From Onchocerca lupi (lineage: Eukaryota > Nematoda > Chromadorea > Rhabditida > Onchocercidae), in the NCBI GenBank assembly GCA_028564675.1, contig JAOVVO010000328.1:1-64000 (forward strand): a stretch of DNA of 64,000 nt. Reading direction: 5' to 3'. The notes beneath the pieces are model-generated. The model was not told where the DNA came from and did no database searches. It saw only the letters and a program-made list of their open reading frames with translations. Shown in pieces: positions 14,701 through 28,165 of the stretch (within the stretch, counting starts at the first letter, position 1; each line of letters begins with the position of its first letter). The translations under genes were made by a program, and so were the position numbers.

Positions 14701-14809
14701 CAGATTTACCATTACCGGATGACCAACATCGTCGCTTTTCTGAATCCGGTAAATTTCCGTTTGCTGTGATGATGAACAAAGAGATAATCGAAAAAAGATA
14801 CCAAATCAT
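5794..14809 (-). CDS. secreted MIG-18-like Fn1-module protein
   Basis: Seven exons on the minus strand join in phase: 14665-14809, 13214-13431, 12821-12945, 11548-11644, 7287-7513, 6559-6742 and 5794-5892 (stop), giving about 364 residues. The start at 14809 was chosen because it yields a typical signal peptide (MIWYLFSIISLFIITANG), unlike the Met 17 codons upstream. The mature protein is cysteine-rich and made of roughly six short modules. They share a Y/W-x-C, a GC pair, an 'IGD.F' or 'INE.W' turn and a closing Cys (for example YWYICNDGSLEPKGC at residues 51-65 and Cys88/Cys103). This is the fold annotated in nematodes as abnormal cell migration protein 18-like fibronectin type I. C. elegans MIG-18 is a secreted extracellular-matrix factor in gonadal leader-cell migration; a comparable matrix role here is inference. 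Intron 4 is about 4.0 kb. The short last exon (33 codons including the stop) contains no cysteine and is the least certain. Confidence 0.85.
7514..11547 (-). other. 4.0-kb intron of the Fn1-module gene
   Basis: This intron separates exon 4 (donor GTTAGT after 11548) from exon 5 (acceptor TTTCAG before 7513). It is AT-rich with many A tracts. A 79-codon minus-strand frame at 9924-10163 lies inside, but it shows no family resemblance and has ordinary intron composition. No nested gene or RNA gene was recognised. Confidence 0.6.
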
Positions 14810-15264
14810 GTTGTTGATTACGTTTAAAGTAAAAGCGATTTCTGAAAGATACGAATACAAAAATAAATGATAGAAATTATAGAAAAATATTCACAGAAAA
14901 ATTAGAATTCACATGTTAAAAGGTAAAGATGGATGGGAAATGATGAATATAAGGTCAAAAGTTCATTTTATGCACATTTGTACGTTAACTTCAGCTAAAT
15001 ATTTTCAAATTAACTCAAGAAAAGCATATGGAACCAACTTTAAATAGAACTGATTCAAGAAAAATTTGATCTTCGTTTTTTTTTTTTTTTTTTCTTTTTT
15101 TATTCCAAAATTTTATCAAAACCTGAAAAGACTAATAAATAACATTTACTTCCGTTTTTTTTTTTTTTTTTTATTTTTTGCGCTGACTTTTTTCCATTCC
15201 CTTTATGATCTTCAGGTAATACAGCAAATAAGGCGGTATCAAATGTTAATAGTAAAATGATATT

Positions 15265-15332
15265 GATGATGATGATGATGATGATAATAAATGATAACAA
15301 TGATGATAAGAGAGAGAGAGAGAGAGAGAGAG
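15265..15332. repeat. (GAT)n and (AG)n microsatellites
   Basis: A GAT/ATG trinucleotide run (about 15265-15285) is followed, after a short GATAA-rich spacer, by an uninterrupted AG dinucleotide run (about 15309-15332). It lies about 450-520 bp upstream of the Fn1-module gene start. The polypurine character could favour unusual DNA structure. It is likely length-polymorphic. Confidence 0.9.
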
Positions 15333-18300
15333 CGAAAAAGCAAGAATTGCTTTACGGTACAACAAACCGTTCTGTTTTGTTATTTTGATCAAGTAATTGT
15401 CGCTATTTGTTATAAAAATTTTGTACTTTTTTCACTTTTTTGATTTAATTTATGATCGGTAGTTAAAAATAGTTGATTAGAACTATTATTATCGAGAAAG
15501 CTCTTCATTTTAAAAGTTTTGTTCAATTCATTTTGAAGGAAAAAAATTTCAAATGCTGCAAATATTTTAACAAATGCAAATATGTACAAATTTTCATAAA
15601 TACTAAAGATTAAGTAAATTTTGAAATAATAATAAAATTTCAAACTAATTAATTTTAATGAAAAATGTTGCAAAAATTTTTCGAATGCTAATTAATTTCA
15701 ATGAAAAGAAGTTTTTTTTTTTTTTTTTTTTTTTTTTGAAATAAAAATTAATTTCTTCGATATATTCTTGCGCTTAAATAAACAAACAAAAATGAAGTGG
15801 AACAAAAATAAATATTAAGAAATGATACAGTCTGTAGACATTCAAAATTTTCAAAAAGAAAGAAAAAACTTAATTTCATAATTAAATGAAGAATGTTGAG
15901 CTGCATAAAAATAATCATTAATTAAGAATGTGACAAAAAATATATTTTCTTTCCAAATAGTTATGAAAAAGTGACAATAAGTGGTTTGTTAATAGAATTA
16001 ATGAAGTAAAAAAAAAGAAAAAAAAATTAATCTTTCCCTTTGAATATCATTCTAAAAGAAAAAAAAAAAAAGAAAAAGTTAAACGAAATTGAAAATTTTG
16101 ATTTCTGCGCGGAATAAAAGTTAATCTCATATATGTAACTTTTAAATTACATATCTAATTAAGATCAAATTTAGAAAAAGCTAATTAAATTTAGGAATAA
16201 CTAATTAAATTCAAACAATTTTTTATTCAATTTATTGAAGCAAAATAACATCGGATTACTAATGGGAGTGTATTGTAATGGATGCCAAAACTATAGATAT
16301 ATGAAATGGTAATTTTGTTTGAAATTTTAAAGATTTGAAAATTTAAAAGACGATATCAATCTTTAAATCACCAAGTTTAATTTATTTACGCTATCAAGTT
16401 GTCAACATTTGGCACATATACTGAAAATGCGGCAGACTTGTTTGAACATCGAGGAACGCATCATTATCAGTTGATGTTTATCTATTCATCATCAAATTCG
16501 CAAAGATTGGATTTCGGTGTGAGAGGAACATGAATGAAATTGCGAATTTTTTACGAGTCAAATTCAATTTTAATTTTGATAAATTTTACAAATTGAAAAT
16601 TTTCAAACTTTATAAAATTCTGGAGAAAAAAAACTGAACCATGTTGATTTAAAAAAAGCGTGAAAAAGTTTTTAAAAAAAAATCTTAAAAAAATTGAAAA
16701 TAAAAGAAAACAATCATTAAGATTAATTGACTCTTCTTCTGTTTGTTTGAATGTTGATTTTTTAGCAAATCCATAAAATTTTTCATTTTTTTTTTCTCAT
16801 CTTTGCTCTTCCTGAATGTTACAAATTAATGAGTTTAGCAAAAAATAAATCAATTTTTATAGCAAAGCAATATTTATCCTTAATTAATTTCATAGACTAA
16901 GTTTCAACTTTTGTCATCTTCACTAAGGAAAGGAAAAAAAAAAGCGAAAGAAAAAGTTGAAATTTTTATAAAATTTTAATAAAAATTACCCTTAAGAATA
17001 GCTTACATCATTCGAAAATTTTGTTTGTGAATATTTTATCAGTCAAGTTTTCATTCAAAATTTTACTATTAAAATCTTTTTTTCTTAAAATTTCAATATT
17101 TAATAATTAATTGAAAATTTAATAAATTGTTAGCAAATGATATAAAATTCAAGTTTTTCTTTTTTCATCTCTCAAGCTATATGTTCTTCATAAAAATTCA
17201 AAATATTTGTATTAAAAAGAATGCAATGATTGGACAATTTTTCAAAAAAAAATTACTAGAAAATTCAAGTAAACCAAAAAGGTCAGCAAATTTGTCTAAT
17301 TAACAAGTATAAATTAACGATACGATATTTATCATCAGTTTGATAAATTATTTTTCAAAATGTATATAACATATCTATTGGATAATTGAAACTATTTAAA
17401 TCGTATATTTCATTTACTGAATAATTAGAAGATATAAATTACTGATATTATCATAGCATTATCATGGCAATTCAAGAAGAATTATTACCCGTTGCGATAA
17501 AAATTTTGAATTAAATCAGAATAATATTGAGAAGGAAGATTAATTGATTCTTCTTGTTATCGATTATTTCACCGAAAAATAACCAGCATTTATGTTATCA
17601 TCATCGTATGAATCTGAAAGAAAAATAAATAGTATTATGATATGACTATTTTGAATAATTAATTTTAGCAAAAATAATTTTTTAGCACGAAATGATTAAT
17701 TAAATAAATGTATTAAAAGAAATAGTTGGTTATTTTGAGTTAATAACAACATTTGTTATAGTAACAAAAAAATTTTTTTTAATTCAAAAAAAAAGAATTA
17801 AATTAATTTTTAGACAGCCAAATAATTGATAAATTATTTAATCATTTATCAGTTTTGGTAATTTTTTTAAGTGAATTTTATCATATTTCCGGAATATTAT
17901 TGACATAAGTTTTGTAAATGCATTCATACATTGCTTTATTTTTTATTTATTTATTTTTTTTTTTGATTAATTATTTTATGGTAGAAGAAATTTGCACACT
18001 TAATGATTTTATGAAAGGACAAACGTATTGATTTTCTTGTTGATTAAGGAAAATTGATGAAATCCAAACAAATAAACAAAACAATTGTGCAGGAATGGCA
18101 TGTGATAAGGATGAGAGAATGAATGATAAGAAGAGTAAACAAATGAGAAAGGGACGAATGATAAAGAAGAGAGGAGAAATGATAAAAAGTAGGGAAAAAT
18201 GATAAATGATAGCAAAAAACTGATAAGATGATCATGTTATTCGTTTGATCAAATTTTCATGTTTTCTTATAATCTGATTTTTATTTATGAAAAATAGTCT

Positions 18301-20326
18301 TTCTTTTCTAAAAATTCCGATCTTTTACGGTTAAAAATAAAACATCAATTTTTACTTTCTACATTTCCAAAATTCCAAAAAGAAAAATGAAATATAACAA
18401 AATCGGTATGCAATCTTAATTATATCATGCAACATTAAAACCAAAAATTCAATTTTCAAAAAAATTTTGAAACTTTTCGAGAAGTATTTTTTCAAAGTCA
18501 ATCATATTATCAACTAAAATTTAAATAAATATTAGTAGTAATTTGATTTAAAAATTTTATTCTAAAAAAAAAAAATGTGAACAAAAATATTTCGGCAAAA
18601 GAGAAATGTAAATTGAATGATGGCCAAAAAATATCGGGAAAAAAAAACAAAATATAAATGAAAAAAAAAAAGGGCTAATTAAGAAAAAAGTAAAAAATAA
18701 GAAATTATGGAATACTTTGTTTTAAATGATATTTTTATCAATGATATGATATGCGAATGATTATACCAAATTTTTATACTTTCAATCGATTGTATAGATG
18801 AGAAAAACAAAATGCAATCAAAACTTAACACAATCCGGTAAATCACCATTAATTCAGTTCATAATATCAAATTGTAAACCGGTTTAAACTATATTCCGGT
18901 TATTTCTATTAATCTCGATTGCAAAAATTACACATTCAATATAATTCATATCAATATTTTGTATTAGCATTCTTTTCTACAAACTTAACATTCGTGCTAA
19001 TCAGAGAAATACAATTTGAAATTTAAAAAAATTCAGATTTCAAAAAAATTGACCAATTTTTTACAGGATTTTCAAATGTCTCAAAATGTATGGGTAGAAT
19101 AAAGCGAAAATTAATTAAGTTTTTTCTTTTTTGAAAGTAATAAAGTGAAAAAGGAATAAAAAATAGAAATGAATTTATTTTGGAAAACTTTCAAATCATT
19201 TTTTTTTTTTTTTATTGAAATGTGAAATGTAAAGGAAAAAATTTTAAATAAATTCAAGAAAAAGTTCAAAAACAAAAAAAAAATTTTAAAACTTATTGCA
19301 ATGTATCAAAGTAAACAGCAGCAACGAATCATTTTTCATTTCATTAATTTTCAAATTTTACTCTAAATAATAGAAAAAAAAAAAAAGACAGTTATGTAAT
19401 TTGAATTTATTTTCTCTCGTCCTTTTTACTGTAAATTATAAAAACGATAAAATTCAATCTATTTCTGAGAGGAAAAAACTAAGTAAAAAAAAAGAAGCAA
19501 GAATTTCGTAACACTAAAAGAACTTATTTTTTGATGAAGAAATGAAATAATTTGAACTGTCAGTTAAATATAATTGTTTTTTGCTTATACTCTTCTCTTT
19601 AAATTAAGTAGTTGAAACGATTAGAAATAAATTAATGAATTATTACGAATTATTTTTTGAGATTTTATAACAATATCAAATTAATGAGATGTAATTAGAA
19701 AGATTGTTAATTTCATCTGATGCCATCTCAGTGAAATGGGGCATAATAATGAAGAATTACGAAATTTTCGGAATTTAAATCCTTTACTTACAATCTTTTA
19801 TTATGATAGCATTTTTTCGACTTAATTAATCGATAGATTAAAACAATTATTAATTTTGATTTTTGTTTAAACTAATTTTTTATAACTAATAGTTCGTCAT
19901 ATGTTGAAACAATTAGTAATTTTGATTAACTGAAATTAATTTGCAAAATTAATTTTCAAATATTTTGATGCAACTAATACTTTTTCATATAATTGAAACA
20001 ATTATCAATTTTGATTTATTTTAATGCAATTTAAATTTTAATTTTCAAATGCTTGATGCAACCAATGTTTTTTTCAATATTTACTTAAATAATTATCAAT
20101 TTTAATTTGTTTAAATAAATTTAAATCTTAATTCTAAAATATTTTTATGCAATCAATGCTTTTTCATGGAAAAAATTTAATTAAAAAATCAAAAGATAAT
20201 TTCCAAATATTTATATCAAGCTGTAAGGAAAAAATAAATCAATTAGTATCGATATAGCATTTAATGTTTGAGATGTTTTTAAAACTTCCAAGAAAAGTGC
20301 AAACCTACTATTTGTTTCTTTTTTCC

Positions 20327-20329
<3 letters not shown>

Positions 20330-20360
<31 letters not shown>

Positions 20361-20364
20361 ATTT

Positions 20365-20402
<38 letters not shown>
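20330..20402. repeat. composite poly(A)-poly(T)-poly(A) tract
   Basis: About 30 A residues (20330-20359), then C and A, then about 10 T residues (20362-20371), then about 31 A residues up to 20402. The opposed homopolymers can fold back on themselves. Assembly accuracy is doubtful in such a stretch. No gene lies nearby. Confidence 0.85.
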
Positions 20403-20403
<1 letters not shown>

Positions 20404-23399
20404 GTTTTTTCTTTAAAAAAAAAAAGAAAGTAAAAAAGATAATATAAAAAGTTGTAGTAATATAAAGAAGAATTATGTCAACATCGGTACTTCACCGATC
20501 CATCTATTTAGAAAAATTCGTTTATTTATTTTTCTTTTTCATCAAAATTTGAAGCAAAAAAAAGAAAAACATATATCATATCAGACTTATTTGATAATAT
20601 GTTATTGAATTCCATAATTTTCAAGAATTTTTTAGTTTCTTCTGACTTTATTATTGCCATTCATGTTTTGACTATTGAAATAGGAAAAAAATACCTGCAT
20701 AATACTACCTATCATCAAGTGTCTTACCTATGTGTAGATTAAATTAATAATAGTACTAAAAGTTTAATTTTTTTCTTTTTTTTTTTTTTTTTTTTTTTTT
20801 AAAGAATCACACAATTTGTAATTTCATCAATGGATGATCAGAAGTCTACCCGATAAATCCCAGATTTATCATCTGAATTTTTCAATGTTCATCCTTTATC
20901 AACTATTTACCGTCTACTTATCATTAGTTTGCTCAAATTTAGTTTTTGATAAAAGACGATAAAATTTAGGTTCATTTATCAAATTTAAGATATCAATGCA
21001 ATTGAGTAGTTGGTACCATTTTTAGAAATACAATAAATAAAAAGTTAACGAATGGCAGTAAATATTTGCGATTATTTAATTTAATCAAAAAATAAAATCT
21101 TTAAAAAATTTTTTTCATTATGACTTTATGATATTCTCATCTATGGAAGTCATTACATAATCAAGTTAATTAATCCTGAAAATAAGTGATACTTGAGCGG
21201 GAAATTCAAATTCAATTTCAAACATTTGGTTTGGTTCATCCAACAGCGCCAATTCTGCTCACCAGAAATGACCCATTTGGAGCAATACATTCAATGTCTA
21301 CGCTTCATTCAAACAAACGAAAAAAAAAAAAAAACAAAGAAGAAGAAGAAAGTATTCTTTGGTCAGTTTTTGATGGGTTATCAAATTAAATTTTATTTTA
21401 CAAAATCATTATGAAAAAGCGAAAAATTTATTTGTACCATTTCTTGTCATCTTCTTAAGAATACGACCTTGTCAAAAATACAAAAAAGTCATTTCTTTTG
21501 GTAAACTAGTAATTTATTATGTAAAAAAAAAGAATGAAAAATAAACAGGTCTATTCTTCTTCAAGTTTTTAATAATTTAACTTCTCTCAAGAATTTGTTT
21601 TGTTTAAATGTAAAATTGAAACAAACAGATCTATTCTTTTGTAAGTTCTTGATAATTTAATCTCTTAAAACTCTGCAGTTTTGAATGAATTTTATTAAAT
21701 CGAAAAATTGATTTAAACAAGATTTATTTTATTCTTTTTCATTTAAAATTTAAGCATTTATTGAATAAGAGATATGAAAATTTTAATACATGCTAAAATT
21801 GATGATATACAATAATTTGATAAATAATTATAAGATAAAAAATTAAAATAATAAAAATAAATAAATAAATAAACATAACCAAATTCGAAAATTATTATTT
21901 AATAGAAAGAAACTGAAGATATTTGCTAAGATTTACCATGAAAGTGCTTGCAGTAAATACTTGCAAAATATTCATGCAAACATGCGAAATATTGGAATTT
22001 TTTTGGATAATCTTAATCAAATGATAAAAATTCAAACTAACTTTTTTTTCATTATTTTGATAAATGATAAAAACTCAATAGGCAAATTCGTTTTTTTTTT
22101 TTGTAGCACTTCAGATAGTACAATATTAGCATCAAATGCTTTTGTAAAAACATACAATTAAAATATGAAATTATCATACTATTGTTCCACATTTTTATAA
22201 TTTCTATTTATTTGTCCGTATAATTGAAAATTTAGCAATTTATGTTGAATAAAATTATTTTGCATGACTTTTTTCTTCGCATTTCATTGTTATAAATATT
22301 TTTAATTCATTCTTGACATGGATTTTCTAAGATTTTCTAATTGAACAAACATAACTATACAAGTAAGTATCATATTTAATTCTAATAATGCTTTAAAAGC
22401 TAACACATTGTAATATAAGACATCATTCAGTTATCATATTTTTAAAATCAAATATCTTCCTCATGCTTTTACGAAAACAAATTGAAATATGACATTTTTG
22501 CAGAAAAAAAAAAAAAAAAAACAATTCATTCTAAATTAATTAAATTAAATTATTTTGGCGAGTTTATTTTAGTCACTTTAATAATATTTAAATGTTTTAT
22601 TTAAATACATTTTCATTCTAAACATTTTAGTTCTTCATATTTTTCTTTTCTATTGTATGATATTCTTTTCAGTCAAATTATATTATAAATTATCATTTTG
22701 GCTCAAATAAATGTATAAAATGATATTTTTGTGTATTATTTGAAATTTTTTGCTAATATTTCATTCATGAAAGTCAATAAATAATTTGTATTGCTTAAAC
22801 TTCGTACAAAAGTCATTCATACTTCATCAATTTTACGAAGACCTGAATCTTAGCATTGGAAGAACAATTAATTTCTGCTAATATATCTTTTTAAAAATTC
22901 TATCAAAATTTTTTTCAATCCTCATCTTATTTTTAACAATGGTAAATTTTTACAGGAGTAAGATATTATAGAAGAATGCTTTTAGAAGTTTGGGAATTTA
23001 ATTCAAATTGATTTTAAAATTTAAAAAATTTTTTCCAAGCATTTGATTGGATTTTTGACAAATTATTACAATCTATTGTTATCAAGAAATTTGAGGAAAC
23101 AGAAATAGATGAATTTTCAATTTTTTTTTTTAATCACTATTTCATAATTACTGTCAAAAGGTGTCAAATTGAAGAATAATTTACATATCATTTTGCATAT
23201 TACTTTTTTTTGTCATCATTTTGTCAATTCTTCCTCTTCTAATAATTTCATATTCTTTTCTTTTTTTTTTTTTTAATTGAAGAAGAATAAAAATGAAAAT
23301 AATCATTGATTTAAAAATAATTGAATGTTTCTTTAAATGATAAAATTGAAAAATTATGATTGATCTTTAAATCAAATTCAAGGAAAAGAAACATTTTCT

Positions 23400-23560
23400 A
23401 AATAGAGCGGTATCTGATTGCCTTTGAACCTCTGATTTTCGCCTTTGATGAATGAAGACATTCGTGGCAAATGCTTTCGCAGTCGGACGTTTCGCTACGA
23501 TCCAAAAATTTCCCTCCAACGCAACGATACGATTTCCACCCGTCCGTTCATTTTAATCAT
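23400..23560. other. GC-richer island, no assigned function
   Basis: About 160 bp with mixed sequence and many CG dinucleotides stand out sharply from the surrounding AT-rich DNA. Open frames exist on both strands but are short, lack clear splice partners and match no family I know. It could be an isolated exon, a conserved regulatory element or a structured RNA. Confidence 0.3.
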
Positions 23561-25282
23561 TATCTCAGATCAGAAAACAACCAAAATGGAACAGAAATCC
23601 TATTTCATTATTCCATGCAAATAAAATCAGCAATTTAAAAAAAAAAAAGAAAAAATCAAAAAAAAGTTGGACAATGTTTCATCGTTGGCTATTTATTTGA
23701 TTAAAAATAATAATTTGTCACCGAGATTCGTTGGAATAATACGAAAAGATTAAAAAGAGTAAAAATATTCATTGTACTTGAAATAATCGAATTTTTTTTT
23801 TTTAAAGAAAAAAATTAAAAAGTTGATAAGTTTTATAAGCGAAAAATTTTGGATCAAAAACGAAATATCTGCGTGAATAAATTGATTGTTTAAAATAATT
23901 GAAATTATTCATCATCAAAAATTAGTAAAATTTACTATCTTTGAAAACGAAACATGTTTTCGGATGATATTATTTGAATGTAGTTCTACAATTTGTCCTG
24001 CAAAATTATCATATTTTTTTTTTTTTTTTAGTAAACTATCACATTTTTTTTGAGTTATTATTATAAATTTCAAACTTTTTCACAGAAGTACACAAAAGAC
24101 CAGACAAACAACTGAAATCAAATATTTAAAATCAGATAGAATATGATAATCATATTATAATATATAATGATGGGGCAGTAGCAATTTTTTTTTGTTTAAT
24201 TTTTAATCTATTCTAATATTAATAATAATAATTTCAATTTTTATGTAGTTGATTTTTTCTTTATTCAAAAGTTTTTTTCCTGTCACATCACTTTTTCGAA
24301 TTGATGTTGTAAATTTTAATTTATATTTGTTGAATACCAAATTTTTATTTGTAGCAATAACGTAAAAAACAAATTATTTGGCGTCTTTCTGGTGCCTAAC
24401 AAATGACACTTTGTCATGAATTTTTTTTTTCAAATAACTAGCATATTTTTATTTTGTCACGAAATAAGACTTTCTTCCACTTCCATTTTAAGTTGAATTA
24501 GACAATTCAACAATTTACTACATGAAAGAAAATTTTGCAAGAAAATGGCAGCATTAAAAGTTGCATAAAAAATTAAAATTATCAAAAAGCAATAAAGGGA
24601 CAACTTGACAAAATCAAACTACTACTATATTTTACTGAATAAGATGATTGAATATTTCCAACGTTTTAATGGAAAAATTTTAGTCATGAAAAATTAATTT
24701 TTTTGCTTTTTGCTAATAAACTCGTATAATTTTCAAATCATAATTGCGTTCATTAAAAAATAAATTTTTCACATGATTCAATAACAATCTAAAATTCTTT
24801 AAAAAACAAGTGATTTAGGAAGGATTTGTAAAAAACAAATGACAAGTAAAATCTGCTCAAAAATATGCTTTTCAATTATTTGGCTTAGTTTGTAATGATG
24901 GAATTATACCTATTGTTTATTTTTTAGTTACAAGTGAATTCTGAACTTTGCTAAGCATAAAGAATAAAAGTGAAAAGAAAAGAAGCTAATTCTAAGCAAA
25001 CCAATAAGCCAATTATAATATTGGCCAATGATAGAAGAATATGGCTAATTTGTTGAAATTCTTTGGCAAATATTTTAAATACAATAAAAAAAATAAACTT
25101 TGCGAGTATTTTAGAGCATAAATTACAACAATATATCGAAAAGTTGAATAATACTTAATACCATTATCATTTTTCATTAAATACCGATTCATATCATGCT
25201 GATAAGATAGAATATATGATACATGATTATATTCATTGGATAATCATCATGTATTCTAAGTAATTATCCAATAATTATCCTG

Positions 25283-25318
25283 GCATACTGTATGCTATGT
25301 ACAGTATTACGTACTGTA
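25283..25318. repeat. clustered short palindromes
   Basis: A GCATA-CTG-TATGC palindrome at 25283-25295 is followed by TACAGTA / TACTGTA arms (25300-25306 and 25312-25318) around a 5-base loop. Further ACTGTATA repeats continue to about 25345. The repeated ACTGTA motif makes several alternative stems possible. Confidence 0.6.
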
Positions 25319-27603
25319 TACTGTATATCTTAACATACTGTATATAGCATAATTTGTGGAAAACAAGCAATTACAATAGTTCGAACCGGATTTTTGAAAG
25401 ATATTTTTTAGCAATTAAATTAGCAGTAGATTAAAATGGTAGAATTTTCCTAATTTATTTTATCATATTGAAACAAAACTATCGAATTTTAATCAATTAT
25501 CATGCTATGGTAAATTCTTCAATTAGAATTCATTTTTGACAAGATAAAAATGATAAAATATCGAAAATATTTAACAGCAAATTATGATTAAATGGAGAGG
25601 AAAGAATAAAACAAAGCGAACAAATTGGAAGTATCCAGAACTTGTTGATAAACTGTAACAAAATTTAGGAAAAAAAAAAAAAACGAAACAGAAACTTTAT
25701 TATTTCATGGTGTAAAAATATCGAATTTGTTACCTTACCACAAAAACTTCCTTTGACTTTACAAAAATATTACAAAGTTACTTTAAGTTGTTGCAATTTT
25801 CAATTAAAATAAACCATTTGTGAAATGTTATGATTAAAATCGATTTGCTCACTAGATTACATTTACTGCGATTAACTCACATTGATTTTTTTTTTTATTA
25901 ATCGATAAATTAATGTACAATTTTCAACATACGAAATCCAAAAGTAAAAATGAAAAATCAAACTAAACCATTATAAATGGATTTAATTAAAATTTAATTT
26001 AATCAAATTTCTCAAAAACCCTCGACAAACTTATCTATTCTTAGTTTCATGATATCAGTAAATTTAAGGAAACGAAAAAATAATCATCTTTTCCGTATTC
26101 TCTTTTTGCAAACATTTAGCTTCATTATAAAATATATAATTTTTATCGAAATTTTTCGGAATAATTAAAAATTTGCTCAAATTTTCTTCAAAATTACTTC
26201 TTTCTTATGTTTTTATGTTATTTTTTGATGGATAAAAATAACGCAATTTATTGTTCGTTTCATAATTTTACGTTCGAAATGCACTTTTTTTTTCCCGAAA
26301 TAATTGAATTAAAAGAAAATAAAAACGAAACTTTCCCATTTTTTTTTTCTTTAACTTTTTCATTACTATTTATTTGTGAAGATATTTAAATCGACAAAGG
26401 AATATGAATTTGATGAAAAACGAAATGACAGTTTGGAACAAGTTGAGCTTGATTATCGCTTTATGAGTGAATTTAAATTGTCTCTTTTAATATCAGTAGT
26501 ATTGAAAATTTTGTTACAAAAAAAGTAGTAAAAAGATAAAACGAATTATTTTTAACGAATCATGAAATTAATTAATAATTTCTACTTGGATTTTTTTCTT
26601 TTTTTTTCTTGAGGAATGATAATAAATCGATGGATAAATAATTATTTTGGCGATTATTTTATTTTCTAATTTTTTCTACAAACTGACTTTAGAATTGAAA
26701 AGAAAAAAAAAGTAAACAAATTGAACTTTTGCTTTATAAAAATCAATTCATAATTAATTTTCGTTTTTTTTTTTTTTTTACCTTTCTGCAAAAATTTATT
26801 TTAGTGGATTTAAATAGAAAGAAGAAAAACAGAAATAAAAATTAGAATTAATAGATGAAAGTAACAAAGGTTTTTATTTTTTCTATTCTTAAAGAGTATT
26901 ATTATTCATTTTCTTTTTTTTTTTTTTTTGCATTTTTTAAGAATCAGAAGGATTTTATCAAATGTAATTAATGATTTCGTTTTTTAATCCTTTCTACTTC
27001 GCTTTTTTTTTTTTTTCATTCTTTTTGCAAATGCACAATTTTTTTTTTTCGATAGATGAAAATGGCAATTGAGAATTATTGTTATTAAAATAAAATAAAA
27101 ATTCAAAAAATTTAGGAACATGAAGAAAAAAAAAAGGCAAAATAATTTATCTCTGTTAATTTACGAATTAAAATTGCAAATAGCTTTAAAATTTAAAATG
27201 AAATGTTATTTTTGCAATATTTATTAATAAATATTTTGCAAATTTTAAAATGGAAAAATCGTAGCCAACTTTTTTTTTTTTTTGAAAGTTGAAGAAAATA
27301 GACTTGTTTCGGTAGTTAATTTTTAAATATCCATTAAAAAAATCCTGCCCTGATGGCTCGACATGATAAAATAATTAAAATGAGGAAAAGAACCAGACTT
27401 CAATACAAGCAACAGAAACATTAAAATGAGCTCATTAAAATGAGCATTAATTACTTTGTATATTCAAGCATACATCGTTTATGCCATGCAATTAAAATCA
27501 TATTTTGAGTAAAAATTGAAGTTATATTAATCAAAATTTATACAGAGCCAATTTTAGGTCACTTCAGTCAAATTTTTTTAAAAAATTTCTTACATTTTTT
27601 ATC

Positions 27604-27605
<2 letters not shown>

Positions 27606-27646
<41 letters not shown>

Positions 27647-27662
27647 TATATATATATATATA
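27606..27662. repeat. poly(T) followed by (TA)n
   Basis: A run of 38 T residues (27606-27643) passes directly into about ten TA dinucleotides. This is simple sequence that is probably length-variable and error-prone to assemble. Confidence 0.9.
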
Positions 27663-28070
27663 AGAATAGCAATAAATCGAACCAGAAAAAATTGCAAATC
27701 AGAAACTGAAATTTTCAAAAACTTTGATGGATGTAATAATTGCCACATATTTCGGTGAATTTCTTTACCTTATTTGGTTCATAATAATGAAAATTTAATA
27801 CTATATATCAATGCAAAAAAAAAAGAAACTGAATTATCTTAGCATATTTAGATTTTTACAAAGAATTTCTCAAGAATACAAGGACGAAGAGAAATAAATT
27901 CTGATACTTTTTTATTGATAAATATTACTTTAAACCAACTTGCCATCATTTTGTCTTTTGTCGAATTTCGAATAACTTATTTGCCAGACACTTCTTTAAA
28001 GTCGGCAATTTATCATTGTACATTTCTACGGTCCATTAAATATTTCAAAAAGTTATTTCATGTTTGTTCT

Positions 28071-28165
28071 TGTTTCGGTAAAGACATATATCACATTTAT
28101 GCTTGTTTTGGCAAGAGCATGCATTATATTTATTCTTATTTTGGTAAAGCATATTTAAATTTTGC
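28071..28165 (+). repeat. 33-bp tandem repeat inside an open frame
   Basis: Nearly three diverged copies of a 33-bp unit (28071-28103, 28104-28136, 28137-28165) encode CFGKDIYHIYA, CFGKSMHYIYS and YFGKAYLNFA in one frame. They lie inside a 106-codon open frame (27915-28235). The period is a multiple of three, and changes between copies often keep the Phe-Gly-Lys core. No splice partners or homologues were recognised, so it is listed as a repeat rather than a gene. Confidence 0.6.

Noticed and set aside
18009..18235. Two overlapping minus-strand ORFs rich in Ser, Phe and His
   Set aside because: The plus strand here is a purine-rich series of ATGATAA/GAAGAG repeats; the ORFs are its complement and resemble no protein family.
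20330..20425. A/T homopolymer block as a retrotransposon poly(A) tail
   Set aside because: No reverse-transcriptase remnants, gene copy or target-site duplication could be seen next to it.
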